Assembly (NCBI RefSeq): GCF_024346955.1
Contig: NZ_AP024883.1
Location: forward strand, 124,001 to 188,000
Direction: 5' to 3'
DNA from: Vibrio mangrovi
GTDB lineage: Bacteria > Pseudomonadota > Gammaproteobacteria > Enterobacterales > Vibrionaceae
Length of the DNA: 64,000 nt
Shown: one piece after another, positions 57,073 to 64,000 of the stretch
Layout of the letters: every line of letters begins with the position of its first letter
Numbering within the stretch: position 1 is the first letter of the stretch
Notes under the pieces: generated by a model
The model's database searches: none
Told to the model about the DNA's origin: nothing
Seen by the model: the letters and a program-made list of their open reading frames with translations, nothing else
Position numbers and translations under genes: made by a program

Positions 57073-57543
57073 ATGATCAGAATTCTACAAACTTTGTTGT
57101 TTATATTTGTACTTGTAGGATGTGAGCAAAGTGTTCCTCCACCAAGTGATCAGTCTATGATTGATCTTTTCCTATCTAAACGAGATGTTTTTGAACAGCT
57201 ACAACGGAAGATATGCAACGATGGTTTTCAAACAGTAAGTATGGATCCAGAATGGTCAGAACCTGATAATATCTCTGAATTGAAAAAGAAAGAATACTAC
57301 GCGTTATTTAATCAAATAGGTGTAACTCAACTTCAGTCCTACGACGGTTGCAGGGCAAAATTTTCTGTCTGGGCTATGGGGTGGGCAGGCGATGCAGATT
57401 ATAAAAGCTACCAGTACCGCCCTCTCAAACCTGAAAATGTGGTTTCAAGTCTTGATAATCTGCCTTTAAATCAAACCGATATTGTTATGTTTTATCGCAA
57501 AATTGATACAAACTGGTATATCTCATATGCTCACTGGCCGTAG
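57073..57543 (+). CDS. Hypothetical lipoprotein
   Basis: This 156-residue protein is unrecognised. It has a short signal peptide with a lipobox (FVLVGC, Cys at residue 17), so it is probably a membrane-anchored lipoprotein. The mature part is soluble, with four further aromatic-rich stretches (FSVWAMGWAGDADYKSYQYRPLKP and the end YRKIDTNWYISYAHWP) and two further Cys (residues 48 and 93). No domain is recognised. It sits alone between integron-like motifs, and the base composition is more AT-rich than that of neighbouring operons, which suits a cassette or horizontally gained gene. No strong Shine-Dalgarno precedes the ATG. Confidence 0.7.
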   Translation: MIRILQTLLFIFVLVGCEQSVPPPSDQSMIDLFLSKRDVFEQLQRKICNDGFQTVSMDPEWSEPDNISELKKKEYYALFNQIGVTQLQSYDGCRAKFSVWAMGWAGDADYKSYQYRPLKPENVVSSLDNLPLNQTDIVMFYRKIDTNWYISYAHWP

Positions 57544-57566
57544 AACACAAACGCCTAACTTGGAAA

Positions 57567-57623
57567 CACATCATATATCACTACAATTGACACATATTTT
57601 TCAATTGAGCTCGGTATGATGTG
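57567..57623. repeat. Imperfect hairpin between two small genes
   Basis: CACATCATA / TATGATGTG (57567-57575 with 57615-57623) encloses CAATTG / CAATTG (57584-57589 with 57602-57607). It lies just after GCCTAACTTGG (57553-57563). It could be a terminator of the lipoprotein gene, but no T-run follows, so a decayed recombination site is another possibility. Confidence 0.5.
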
Positions 57624-57653
57624 CTCAACAGATTGGCAGAGAGAAGGTGAAAT

Positions 57654-58007
57654 ATGTCTGTTACGAATAAAACGGATGAAGAAATTATAGCAATAGCTCA
57701 GCCTATGATTGATGTCGTTATCAACGCATCCAATCGAAAAGACTGGGTTACTTTTTGTACCTATCAAACAGAGAAAGAAGCTCAGGATCCAAATAACAAA
57801 GCTCATGTTTTAAAGCTTTGGGAGGAGAATCAGTTTTTTACTTCCTTAAACCTCGATAGAGAAATACTTGGTGTATTGCGTAACGATGACGTCGCTCAGA
57901 TCGTGTGGAAGCAGACTAGCAATATCGTACATGGTGATTTTTTAGCTCGTTATTTTATTAAAGAGATTGATCAACAAATAAAAGAAGTTGGTTTCTGGAT
58001 AGATTGA
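57654..58007 (+). CDS. Hypothetical protein of 117 residues
   Basis: I do not recognise this small soluble acidic protein. It begins MSVTNKTDEEIIAIAQPMIDVVINASNRKDWVTFCTYQT and ends KEIDQQIKEVGFWID. The pattern of an initial long helix (AIAQPMIDVVINASNRKDWVTF) followed by beta-strand-like stretches is reminiscent of NTF2-like cystatin folds, common among gene-cassette products, but this is weak. AGAGAAGG lies before the ATG at a normal distance, and the gene is in the same orientation as the lipoprotein 110 bases upstream. Confidence 0.7.
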   Translation: MSVTNKTDEEIIAIAQPMIDVVINASNRKDWVTFCTYQTEKEAQDPNNKAHVLKLWEENQFFTSLNLDREILGVLRNDDVAQIVWKQTSNIVHGDFLARYFIKEIDQQIKEVGFWID

Positions 58008-58061
58008 CGTGCTTTTGTTATCAACGTACATGACAAGATATTTTAGATAAATGTGGCTCGT

Positions 58062-58193
58062 ATGCTATTTCCCGTCAGGGCTTGTCCATTTCCCTGCAAA
58101 CCAGCACATGAACCCACTCGCAAAAACATCGCCCCAGAAGTATTAGAAAAGTATGATATTTCACCATACGAAACGCATCTTATAACCCGATGA
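58062..58193 (+). pseudogene. Possible 43-codon gene remnant
   Basis: The frame reads MLFPVRACPFPCKPAHEPTR, then KNIAPEVLEKYDISPYETH and LITR before its stop. The second half reads like real protein (a helix-forming IAPEVLEKYDISPYE). The first half is not distinctive and no ribosome binding site is seen. It may be the tail of a decayed gene; I cannot name the family. Confidence 0.3.
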
Positions 58194-58340
58194 CTCGCCA
58201 ACAAATCAGACTCCGCTTACTCTGAACCGGCACCGACAAAATCCGGTGCCGGGATTCGAACCTCGCTTGGACCACGGACATATAAGATACTGACCTTGTT
58301 CCGGTTAGTTTTTATGTGTAGCCTTAGCTCACACAATTAT

Positions 58341-58413
58341 GGTGAGCTGGGTTGGGCTGACTTTGTCAGACCGCGACCTGTGGTGCGGTAGTTCGAACCC
58401 TCCCAGTTCACCA
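58341..58413 (+). pseudogene. Degenerate tRNA-like structure
   Basis: GGTGAGCTGGG and CCCAGTTCACC form an 11-bp stem with one G-T pair, and the 3' strand ends in CCA. Inside are CTGAC / GTCAG, ACCGC / GCGGT and a T-loop-like GTTCGAACC. The total is 73 nt, but the loop sizes and T stem are wrong for a working tRNA. It is a tRNA relic or another structured RNA. Confidence 0.4.
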
Positions 58414-58468
58414 TTTCTGAGATTCGAACCTCTGGTGGTGAGTTTTTAAAAAACCGCAGGAGGCCACT

Positions 58469-58654
58469 ATGCCAGACTCAAAAAATAACGCCGATTTACA
58501 CCTTACCGCTCGCGGCTATCTGATTGACTTTCTTGTTACTAATACGGATCCCACGGTTGACCAGAATGAGCTGAGGGAAATCCTTTTGTTTCTGAATAAT
58601 CTGATTACCTTTGATGAAATCAATCTGAGAAAAGAAGAAATGGAGAGTGTTTAG
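58469..58654 (+). CDS. Hypothetical small protein of 61 residues
   Basis: The frame starts MPDSKNNADLHLTARGYLIDFL and ends NLRKEEMESV, with a mixed acidic, probably helical composition. The strong AGGAGG is six bases before the ATG, which supports translation. No domain or homologue comes to mind. It lies right after the tRNA-like structure and before the iron-uptake cluster, with which it may have nothing to do. Confidence 0.65.
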   Translation: MPDSKNNADLHLTARGYLIDFLVTNTDPTVDQNELREILLFLNNLITFDEINLRKEEMESV

Positions 58655-59000
58655 ATATCAGTGATGAATGAATTATTGGTTTAAGAATAAAGCTAATTGA
58701 TCACGGAATGAAGGAATCCATGGATGGATTGCTAGGTTTTCTGACTCAGGACGACTCATAAAAACCGTTCCTGACGCAGATGTATCTAACGCATAACAAA
58801 GCGGGTAAAACCACATCACGGGATCTGATTGATGAGTATTTACTTGTATGGACTTGAAGCGGCACCTTGAGGTCATTTGAGTATACATCCCCAAAATTTA
58901 TTCCCGATTCTGTTGGATATTTCCTGATTTGAGTTGAGTGGCAATAATCATTTAATTGAGAATACAAATCGTTTAAGCATAGTCTAAGGAACGTTATTGT
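58655..59000. other. Upstream region of the TonB-dependent receptor
   Basis: These 346 bases carry no convincing gene. Frames on the minus strand have no ribosome binding site or recognisable domain. Near the 3' end is a Fur-box-like sequence, listed separately. Confidence 0.5.
58942..58956. promoter_or_regulatory. Fur-box-like operator
   Basis: CAATAATCATTTAAT has a good left half and centre and a poor right half against the 7-1-7 Fur consensus (TGATAATNATTATCA). It lies 45 bases before the receptor start, where an iron-repressed promoter is expected. Confidence 0.5.
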
Positions 59001-61127
59001 ATGTTGCCAGTATCACTTCGCCAAAGCGGTATTTCTTTACGGAATCCCATACTGACCAGTCTTGTTATCGCTTTAATTACTGGCTCAGCAGAAGCGGCGT
59101 CAGAAGAAACCTATCAGGATGAAAAAGAACTCGAAACGGTGACTGTGACGGCCCGCCGAACCGAAGAGTTTGCCAAAGATATCCCTTTTAGTATCAGTGT
59201 GCTGGATGGTGATGAAATCACTGACAAAGGGATGATGGATGTTGAAGAGGTGCTCAGTTCTACGCCGGGTGTGATGGTTTACTCTGACGGTGGTTCCAAT
59301 CAGTCAAACATTATCATCCGGGGCGTTGGTGCTCTGAGTCCGGTCAGTCTGGATGACAGTTCTGTGGTACTGAATGTTGATGGTGTTTCGATGTCTTCCC
59401 GGAACGTTTCACTGGCAACACTGGATATCGAGCAGATCGAAGTCTTAAAAGGGCCACAAGGCACTCTGTACGGTCGCAATAGTGCGGCAGGTGCAGTGAA
59501 TATTTCGGCCAATAAACCGACCGATAGCTTAGAAAGTCGGGTGAGATTTGAAGCCGGCGAGGACGACTGGTATCTGGGCGAGATGATGGTGAGTGGGCCA
59601 TTATCGGATCGTGTCAAAGCAAGATTAGCCGTCAGAGGCAATTCAGAAGACCACTGGGTTCATTTGGCAAAAACCGGCGAGCCGCTGACGGAGATGAAAG
59701 AAATTGCTGCCCGTGCCAGTGTGATATGGGATTTAAATGACACCACAGAACTCTATTTTGTCGCAGAAACGAACCAAATCAAAAATGACGTGAGCCTGTT
59801 TGTCTTGCGCCCTTATCAGAGTTCACCGGCTGTGGATGTCAATTCAGGGAGTTTTGCCGATAACAACAAACAAGTGGATCGGTACTCTGTGAAACTCTCC
59901 AGTGATTTATCCTTCAGCCGTTTTGAATCGATTTCTGCTTATACTCACACTGACGTTTCTGGCGAGAAAATTATCGGCAGGCGTATATCGCAGGCTTTAG
60001 GTCAGGGAGCCATTGAAAATGCTTTTGATGAAGATGTTCTGGACAAGGTGTTCAGTCAGGAATTACGTCTGCTCTCGTTGCCAGATTCAGACATTTTTTG
60101 GGTCACTGGCTTAAATTATTACCACTCTGATCGTTCACTGAACACTTTTTATGATCTTTATAGTACGGATCAGAAGCGAAATTACGGTTCAACAGGTTAT
60201 GCCGTTTATGGTGAAGTGACTTATCCACTGACGGACAGGCTCAGTGTCACCGGAGGTCTGCGCTATTCCATTGATAATAAAGACTATGATGCCAGTTATA
60301 CCGACAGTTCGGGCAATATTACGCCAGATAGCCGTGATGTTGATGATAACTATGGTACCGGAAGAGTCGCCTTTTCTTATGCTCTGACGCCATCTGCCAA
60401 TGTCTATGGGATGTTGGCCCGGGGATATAAATCCGGTGGTATCAGTGATTACCCGAGTCAGGTTGCTGACAGCGAACCTTATCAGGCATCAAAAGTGAAT
60501 ACGATTGAAGGTGGCTTTAAGATTGCGCCGTCAAAAAGTCGCTATTCGGTTAACGGATCAATGTTCCTGAATGTCGTCAAAAATGACCGCTTGTTAGGTT
60601 TTGATAATAACACATTCGCCACGACGGTTATTAACGCGGATACCGAGACCCGAGGGTTTGAAATTGAAGCGCAATATCGTCTGGGATATGGCCTTTCGCT
60701 CAATGGCGGAATGAATTATACCGATGCGGAGATTACAACCGATGCGCTGGGGGTTGTTGGTGGTGATGTGAAGTCGGGGAATAAAGTCCCTGATGTTGCG
60801 AAGTGGAATGCCAGCATCGGCTTATCGACATTCAATCACCTGCCAGAGTTTTGGGGGCTGACTGACCCGATGTTGACCGGCACACTGAGCTGGCGGTATG
60901 TGGGTGATCGTCCCGCAGATGCCCAGAATAATTTTGACCTGGCGGCCTATCACAAGATCGATATGCGTGTCGGTGTCGAGTTTGATGATGCTGTGGTTTA
61001 TTTCTGGGGAAAAAACCTGCTGGACGAACAGTATGAGCTTTATGGTTACAACGCTGGTTCAGGCGTGACATATGGTGCACCGTCGAAAAGACGCACGCTT
61101 GGCATTGGCTTCAGTTACACCTATTAA
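59001..61127 (+). CDS. TonB-dependent siderophore receptor (FyuA-like)
   Basis: This 708-residue outer-membrane receptor imports a ferric siderophore with energy from TonB. A signal peptide ends near residue 33 (SAEAAS). The TonB box is ETVTVTA at about 44-50, followed by a plug domain (IPFSISVLDGDEI ... GPQGTLYGRNSAAGAVNI) and a 22-strand barrel ending GIGFSYTY with a terminal aromatic. The C-terminal end and the KGPQGTLYGR plug motif resemble the yersiniabactin receptor FyuA more than enterobactin or haem receptors. The gene heads a set with an RhtX/YbtX-like permease and a YbtP-like ABC protein, which supports a siderophore ligand. The ligand itself cannot be named. Confidence 0.93.
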   Translation: MLPVSLRQSGISLRNPILTSLVIALITGSAEAASEETYQDEKELETVTVTARRTEEFAKDIPFSISVLDGDEITDKGMMDVEEVLSSTPGVMVYSDGGSNQSNIIIRGVGALSPVSLDDSSVVLNVDGVSMSSRNVSLATLDIEQIEVLKGPQGTLYGRNSAAGAVNISANKPTDSLESRVRFEAGEDDWYLGEMMVSGPLSDRVKARLAVRGNSEDHWVHLAKTGEPLTEMKEIAARASVIWDLNDTTELYFVAETNQIKNDVSLFVLRPYQSSPAVDVNSGSFADNNKQVDRYSVKLSSDLSFSRFESISAYTHTDVSGEKIIGRRISQALGQGAIENAFDEDVLDKVFSQELRLLSLPDSDIFWVTGLNYYHSDRSLNTFYDLYSTDQKRNYGSTGYAVYGEVTYPLTDRLSVTGGLRYSIDNKDYDASYTDSSGNITPDSRDVDDNYGTGRVAFSYALTPSANVYGMLARGYKSGGISDYPSQVADSEPYQASKVNTIEGGFKIAPSKSRYSVNGSMFLNVVKNDRLLGFDNNTFATTVINADTETRGFEIEAQYRLGYGLSLNGGMNYTDAEITTDALGVVGGDVKSGNKVPDVAKWNASIGLSTFNHLPEFWGLTDPMLTGTLSWRYVGDRPADAQNNFDLAAYHKIDMRVGVEFDDAVVYFWGKNLLDEQYELYGYNAGSGVTYGAPSKRRTLGIGFSYTY

Positions 61128-61153
61128 TCTGGCACGATCGGCTGTGAATCAGG

Positions 61154-62410
61154 ATGACATTAATTATGACTTCATCGAACAATCATTCCGCTTCTCGTAC
61201 GGACTGGTGGCTTTTCCTGAGTCTTTATACCACTCAGACCATTGGGATTAGTTTTTTCGTGGTGACATTGGTTGCCATCCTTCGTTCAAGGGGCGTTGCT
61301 TTCGACACGCTAAGCACTATTTACATGCTGGGGATGGTTTGGCCGTTCAAATTCTTGTGGGCAAACTGGGTTGACCGTATTTCATTTGGCAGGCTCGGAC
61401 ACTTCCGGGGCTGGATGATCCTCATGCAAACCGGCATGTTGCTGGTGTTTTTCGCCATGATGTTTTTTGATGCGGTCGATGATTTTGGCATTGTGTATTT
61501 CCTCTGTCTGTTGATGGCCTTTTTCTCTGCGACCCAGGATATTGCCGTTGATGCGACAGCCTGTACAAAATTCAGCTGGTCACAAAGAGGCATCGGTAAC
61601 GGTGTGCAGGTGTCCGGAGGATTGTTGGGAAACTTAATTGGTGCTGGCTTTGTTTTGGTTATATACAGCTGGATCGGTTGGATCGGTAGCCTGACTGTGC
61701 TCATGTGCGTTACCGCTATCGCTCTGGTTCAACTTCTGTTTTACCGGGAAAATACACAAAAAGTGATGCGTCAGCCCCGGTGGATGATGATCAATCAATT
61801 CCGCTCACTGTGGAAGAGACCCGGCGGAAAACTCTGGCTCGCAATTTTATTGATTTTTCCTATCGGAAGTAGCCTTGCTTACGCTCTGATTACTCCGATT
61901 TTAGTTGATGAAGGATGGGGACTGGACAGAATCGGCTTATTGGTCAATATGTTCGGTTCCGCATTAGGCGTGTTGTCGGCCCTGACGACGGGGTGGTTAA
62001 TCACCAGAATGAGCCGGAAACGAGTTCTGGTTGTCAGTGGTTTTATCCAGCTTATCGGTATCCTGGCGATTGTTCTGCCGGTGTTCGGCTATACCGATAG
62101 TGTATCGGTTACTTTGGCAATCGGTCTTTATTTTATTTGCTATAACCCGGCGGCAACCATTCTGGCGACGTTGATGATGGATCAGATCTCCGGTCAGGCT
62201 CCTGGCTCCGAATATACCCTGCAATATAGTCTGAAAATGTTCTTCAGTATGGGAATGATCTCCGTCGGGACTGCCATGCTTGGGCCTTATGGTTATCAGG
62301 GGGTTCTTCTATTGTCTTTTGCCGTCGGTGTTTTTGCTTGTGGACTGTCCTGGTTATACCGGGAGACAGAAACAAGCGATGTGGCGTATGAAAAACTATG
62401 CGCAGAATAG
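61154..62410 (+). CDS. RhtX/FptX/YbtX-like siderophore permease (MFS)
   Basis: This inner-membrane permease of the major facilitator superfamily has about 418 residues and 12 predicted membrane segments. It belongs to the RhtX/FptX/YbtX group, which moves siderophores or their iron complexes across the inner membrane, or as with YbtX is linked to metal uptake. Typical pieces are FLSLYTTQTIGISFFVVTLVAILRSRGV at the start, WPFKFLWANWVDR and FSATQDIAVDATACTKFSWSQRGIGNGVQVSGGLLGNLIG. The first ATG (61154) lacks a well-placed ribosome binding site; ATG 61166, four codons later, follows AGGA at 11 bases. It lies 26 bases after the receptor gene. Confidence 0.9.
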   Translation: MTLIMTSSNNHSASRTDWWLFLSLYTTQTIGISFFVVTLVAILRSRGVAFDTLSTIYMLGMVWPFKFLWANWVDRISFGRLGHFRGWMILMQTGMLLVFFAMMFFDAVDDFGIVYFLCLLMAFFSATQDIAVDATACTKFSWSQRGIGNGVQVSGGLLGNLIGAGFVLVIYSWIGWIGSLTVLMCVTAIALVQLLFYRENTQKVMRQPRWMMINQFRSLWKRPGGKLWLAILLIFPIGSSLAYALITPILVDEGWGLDRIGLLVNMFGSALGVLSALTTGWLITRMSRKRVLVVSGFIQLIGILAIVLPVFGYTDSVSVTLAIGLYFICYNPAATILATLMMDQISGQAPGSEYTLQYSLKMFFSMGMISVGTAMLGPYGYQGVLLLSFAVGVFACGLSWLYRETETSDVAYEKLCAE

Positions 62411-62441
62411 TGTCGGTTGACCGTAATCAAAGAGGCACCTG

Positions 62442-64000
62442 ATGGTGAAAAGCAACAAGCAAGACTCTGGTTCCGGGGACGCATTGAGACGTTTACGGCA
62501 ACCGGTGAAAAACCAGATTTGGATCAGTCTGCTCCTTGGCGGCATCGGATCATTAACCACCTTGATGACTTTTGTCGGGTTGGCTGAGCTGGGGAAACTG
62601 TTGCTGCTATCATCCATTCCCGATGTCGGAGCTATTTTACAGTTCGGTCTGCTCGTGATAAGCGGCATATCACTGGGATGGTTCTGTACCGGCTTAGCCT
62701 TGTGGGTCAGTCATCTCGCAGATAACAAACTGCAGGCATCCCTACGCAGAGCGTTGGTCCGGCGTTTAGCTCAGGTTCCTTTAGGCTGGTATTCTGACAA
62801 AAATTCAGGGGCGGTGAGAAAAGCCGTTCAGGACGATCTGGAAGATTTACATCACCTTATCGCTCATCACTATGTGGATGTTGCCAGTGCGACCGTTCTG
62901 CCTTTGGGAGGTATCGTTTACCTGATATACCTCGACTGGCATCTGGCCCTGTTAGCTGTCGCCACACTGCCTGTCTACGTCATCACTTACGGGTGGATGC
63001 TGTATGGTTTCAAAGACAAGATGCAACAACTGGACAGAAGCTTTACTGCGGTGAGCTCTGCAATTGTTGAGTTTGTACAGGGGATCGAAGTTGTCAAAAT
63101 CTTTGGTCAGCAGGGCGGTTCTCACGCACGATATCAACAAGCGGTGAACGATTTCCGTCAACGTTATATCGGTTGGGTCAGCCCATTGCTTCGTATTGAG
63201 GCAATCACTTCCATGGCGATATCGGTTCCCGTCATTGCCCTGACCAGTCTGATTGGCGGTAGCTGGATGGTCCGGCATGGCTGGGTGTCCGGGGTTGACC
63301 TGTTGGCAGAATTGTTGGTTGCAATGGTTATTCCTCAATCCCTGATGGTGTTAAATCAAAGTATAACGCTGGAGAGAAAAGCGGTCTCGGCATCAGAAAG
63401 AGTGTCAGAACTACTGAATGCCCGGGCATTGCCGCAGGCCGAAAAGCCCGAAGAACCCGGCAGTGCCGATATTCATTTTGATCAGGTGAGCTTCAGCTTC
63501 AGTGGTGATCAGCCTGTCCTCAAAAACATCAATTTGTTTTGCCCGGCAGGAACGGTTACCGCACTGGTCGGCCCTTCAGGGAGCGGAAAATCAACACTTG
63601 CCAAGCTGGTGCCCCGTTTCTATGACGTCACTGCCGGTACCCTGCGAATCGGTGGTGTTGATGTCAGAAACATTGCATCTGATTGCCTCTATCGCCATGT
63701 CGGTTTTGTGCTACAAGACGTACAACTTCTGCGTATGAGTGTCCGTGACAATTTCAGGCTGGCGAAAGCCGACGCCAGCCAGCAAGAGATTGAGCGTGTT
63801 GCTCGTTTAGCTTTGCTCCATGACCGGATTATGTCATTGCCCAGAGGTTATGATTCGGTGATTGAGGAAGATGCCCTGTTTTCCGGCGGAGAAGCTCAGC
63901 GGTTTTCTATCGCCAGAACTCTGCTGGCAGATACGCCGATTGTGATTCTCGATGAGGCGACGGCTCACGCCGATGTCGAATCCGAAGCAATGGTACAGCA
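62442..64000 (+). CDS. ABC transporter with fused membrane and ATPase domains (YbtP/IrtA-like), truncated by window end
   Basis: The open frame runs from the ATG at 62442 (after AGAGG) to the last base, 519 codons, with no stop. It has an exporter-type membrane domain: first helices from about residue 26, AVQDDLEDLHHLIAHHYVD in the coupling region and a helix near GGSWMVRHGWVSGVD. An ATPase domain follows, with Walker A GPSGSGKST near 378-386, signature FSGGEAQRF (L replaced by F) and Walker B PIVILDEATAHAD. Importers of ferric siderophores with this exporter fold, YbtP/YbtQ and IrtA/IrtB, are encoded next to a TonB receptor and an MFS permease, just as here. A YbtQ-like partner gene is expected downstream. 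Confidence 0.88.
   Translation, partial: MVKSNKQDSGSGDALRRLRQPVKNQIWISLLLGGIGSLTTLMTFVGLAELGKLLLLSSIPDVGAILQFGLLVISGISLGWFCTGLALWVSHLADNKLQASLRRALVRRLAQVPLGWYSDKNSGAVRKAVQDDLEDLHHLIAHHYVDVASATVLPLGGIVYLIYLDWHLALLAVATLPVYVITYGWMLYGFKDKMQQLDRSFTAVSSAIVEFVQGIEVVKIFGQQGGSHARYQQAVNDFRQRYIGWVSPLLRIEAITSMAISVPVIALTSLIGGSWMVRHGWVSGVDLLAELLVAMVIPQSLMVLNQSITLERKAVSASERVSELLNARALPQAEKPEEPGSADIHFDQVSFSFSGDQPVLKNINLFCPAGTVTALVGPSGSGKSTLAKLVPRFYDVTAGTLRIGGVDVRNIASDCLYRHVGFVLQDVQLLRMSVRDNFRLAKADASQQEIERVARLALLHDRIMSLPRGYDSVIEEDALFSGGEAQRFSIARTLLADTPIVILDEATAHADVESEAMVQ

Larger units (their letters stand above)
58008..58468. other. Relic-rich region between small genes
   Basis: These 461 bases hold a possible short remnant frame (58062-58193), a strong hairpin CCGGCACCG / CGGTGCCGG (58227-58235 with 58244-58252) and a tRNA-like structure at 58341-58413. 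Three TTCGAA T-loop-like motifs (58256, 58392 and 58423) occur. It looks like a graveyard of small elements and not a gene. Confidence 0.6.

Noticed and set aside
57040..57640. A complete integron attC site
   Set aside because: Only half-site motifs are visible. The complementary L and R pairs that a folded attC requires were not found by eye.
58673..58967. Two minus-strand frames of 73 codons before the TonB receptor
   Set aside because: They have no ribosome binding site and no recognisable domain, they overlap each other in different frames and they run through the receptor promoter region.

Overview
The window is a stretch of ordinary chromosome from a gammaproteobacterium, almost certainly a Vibrio or close relative (Vibrionaceae, large chromosome near the replication origin). 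The evidence is the 16S helix-45 sequence (GCGCTAGGGGAACCTGGCGC), the order dsbA-srkA-yihD, the block trkH-trkA-rsmB-fmt-def / dprA-smg-yrdD / purK-purE / tsaC-hemF-aroE-yrdB / yrdA followed by an rRNA operon, and the Arg-His-Pro-His-Pro tRNA cluster after a UvrD/Rep helicase. I recall this gene order from vibrio chromosomes; it was not checked against a database. No plasmid, prophage, insertion sequence or CRISPR array was seen.

Layout. 1-7.1 kb: end of yihG, then dsbA and srkA (envelope disulfide formation and stress kinase), a chemoreceptor, yihD, an unrecognised 55-residue basic small protein with its own terminator, a Spo0M-like protein and a hemolysin III family membrane protein. 7.2-13 kb, minus strand: def-fmt-rsmB-trkA-trkH (peptide deformylation, initiator tRNA formylation, 16S methylation, potassium uptake). 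13.1-20.5 kb: dprA-smg-yrdD, purEK, tsaC-hemF-aroE-yrdB and yrdA. 20.6-26.4 kb: a complete 16S-tRNA-Glu-23S-5S operon with tandem promoters and boxA sites, and an apparently co-transcribed distal tRNA-Ser(UGA). 26.4-38.5 kb: an amino-acid-type chemoreceptor, the divergent ilvY/ilvC pair with a palindromic operator, ubiK, a two-gene RND efflux pump and rep. 38.7-39.5 kb: a tRNA array ending in a duplicated, broken tRNA-Pro.

40-46.7 kb: a peptide/nickel-type ABC importer (fused double ATPase, binding protein, two permeases) and a SPOR-domain protein. 47.2-50.2 kb: a periplasmic sugar-type binding protein paired with its own chemoreceptor and no transporter. 50.7-51.9 kb: a WYL regulator and a small protein. 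52-56.6 kb: a ytfQRT-yjfF galactofuranose-type ABC importer with a hairpin separating the binding protein from the rest.

56.6-59 kb is the only stretch that looks accessory: three small genes of unknown function, a possible gene remnant, integron-like GTTAGGT/GCCTAAC motifs and a degenerate tRNA-like structure. 59 kb to the end is a probable Fur-controlled siderophore uptake cluster: a TonB-dependent receptor, an RhtX/FptX/YbtX-like major facilitator permease and the first part of a YbtP/IrtA-like ABC transporter that runs off the window.

Three chemoreceptors, three ABC importers and one RND pump give the window a nutrient-sensing and transport flavour. I did not find a clearly novel multi-gene system. 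The best leads are the binding-protein/chemoreceptor pair, the conserved-looking 55-residue protein, the mosaic tRNA-Pro pseudogene and the 56.9-58.7 kb patch.
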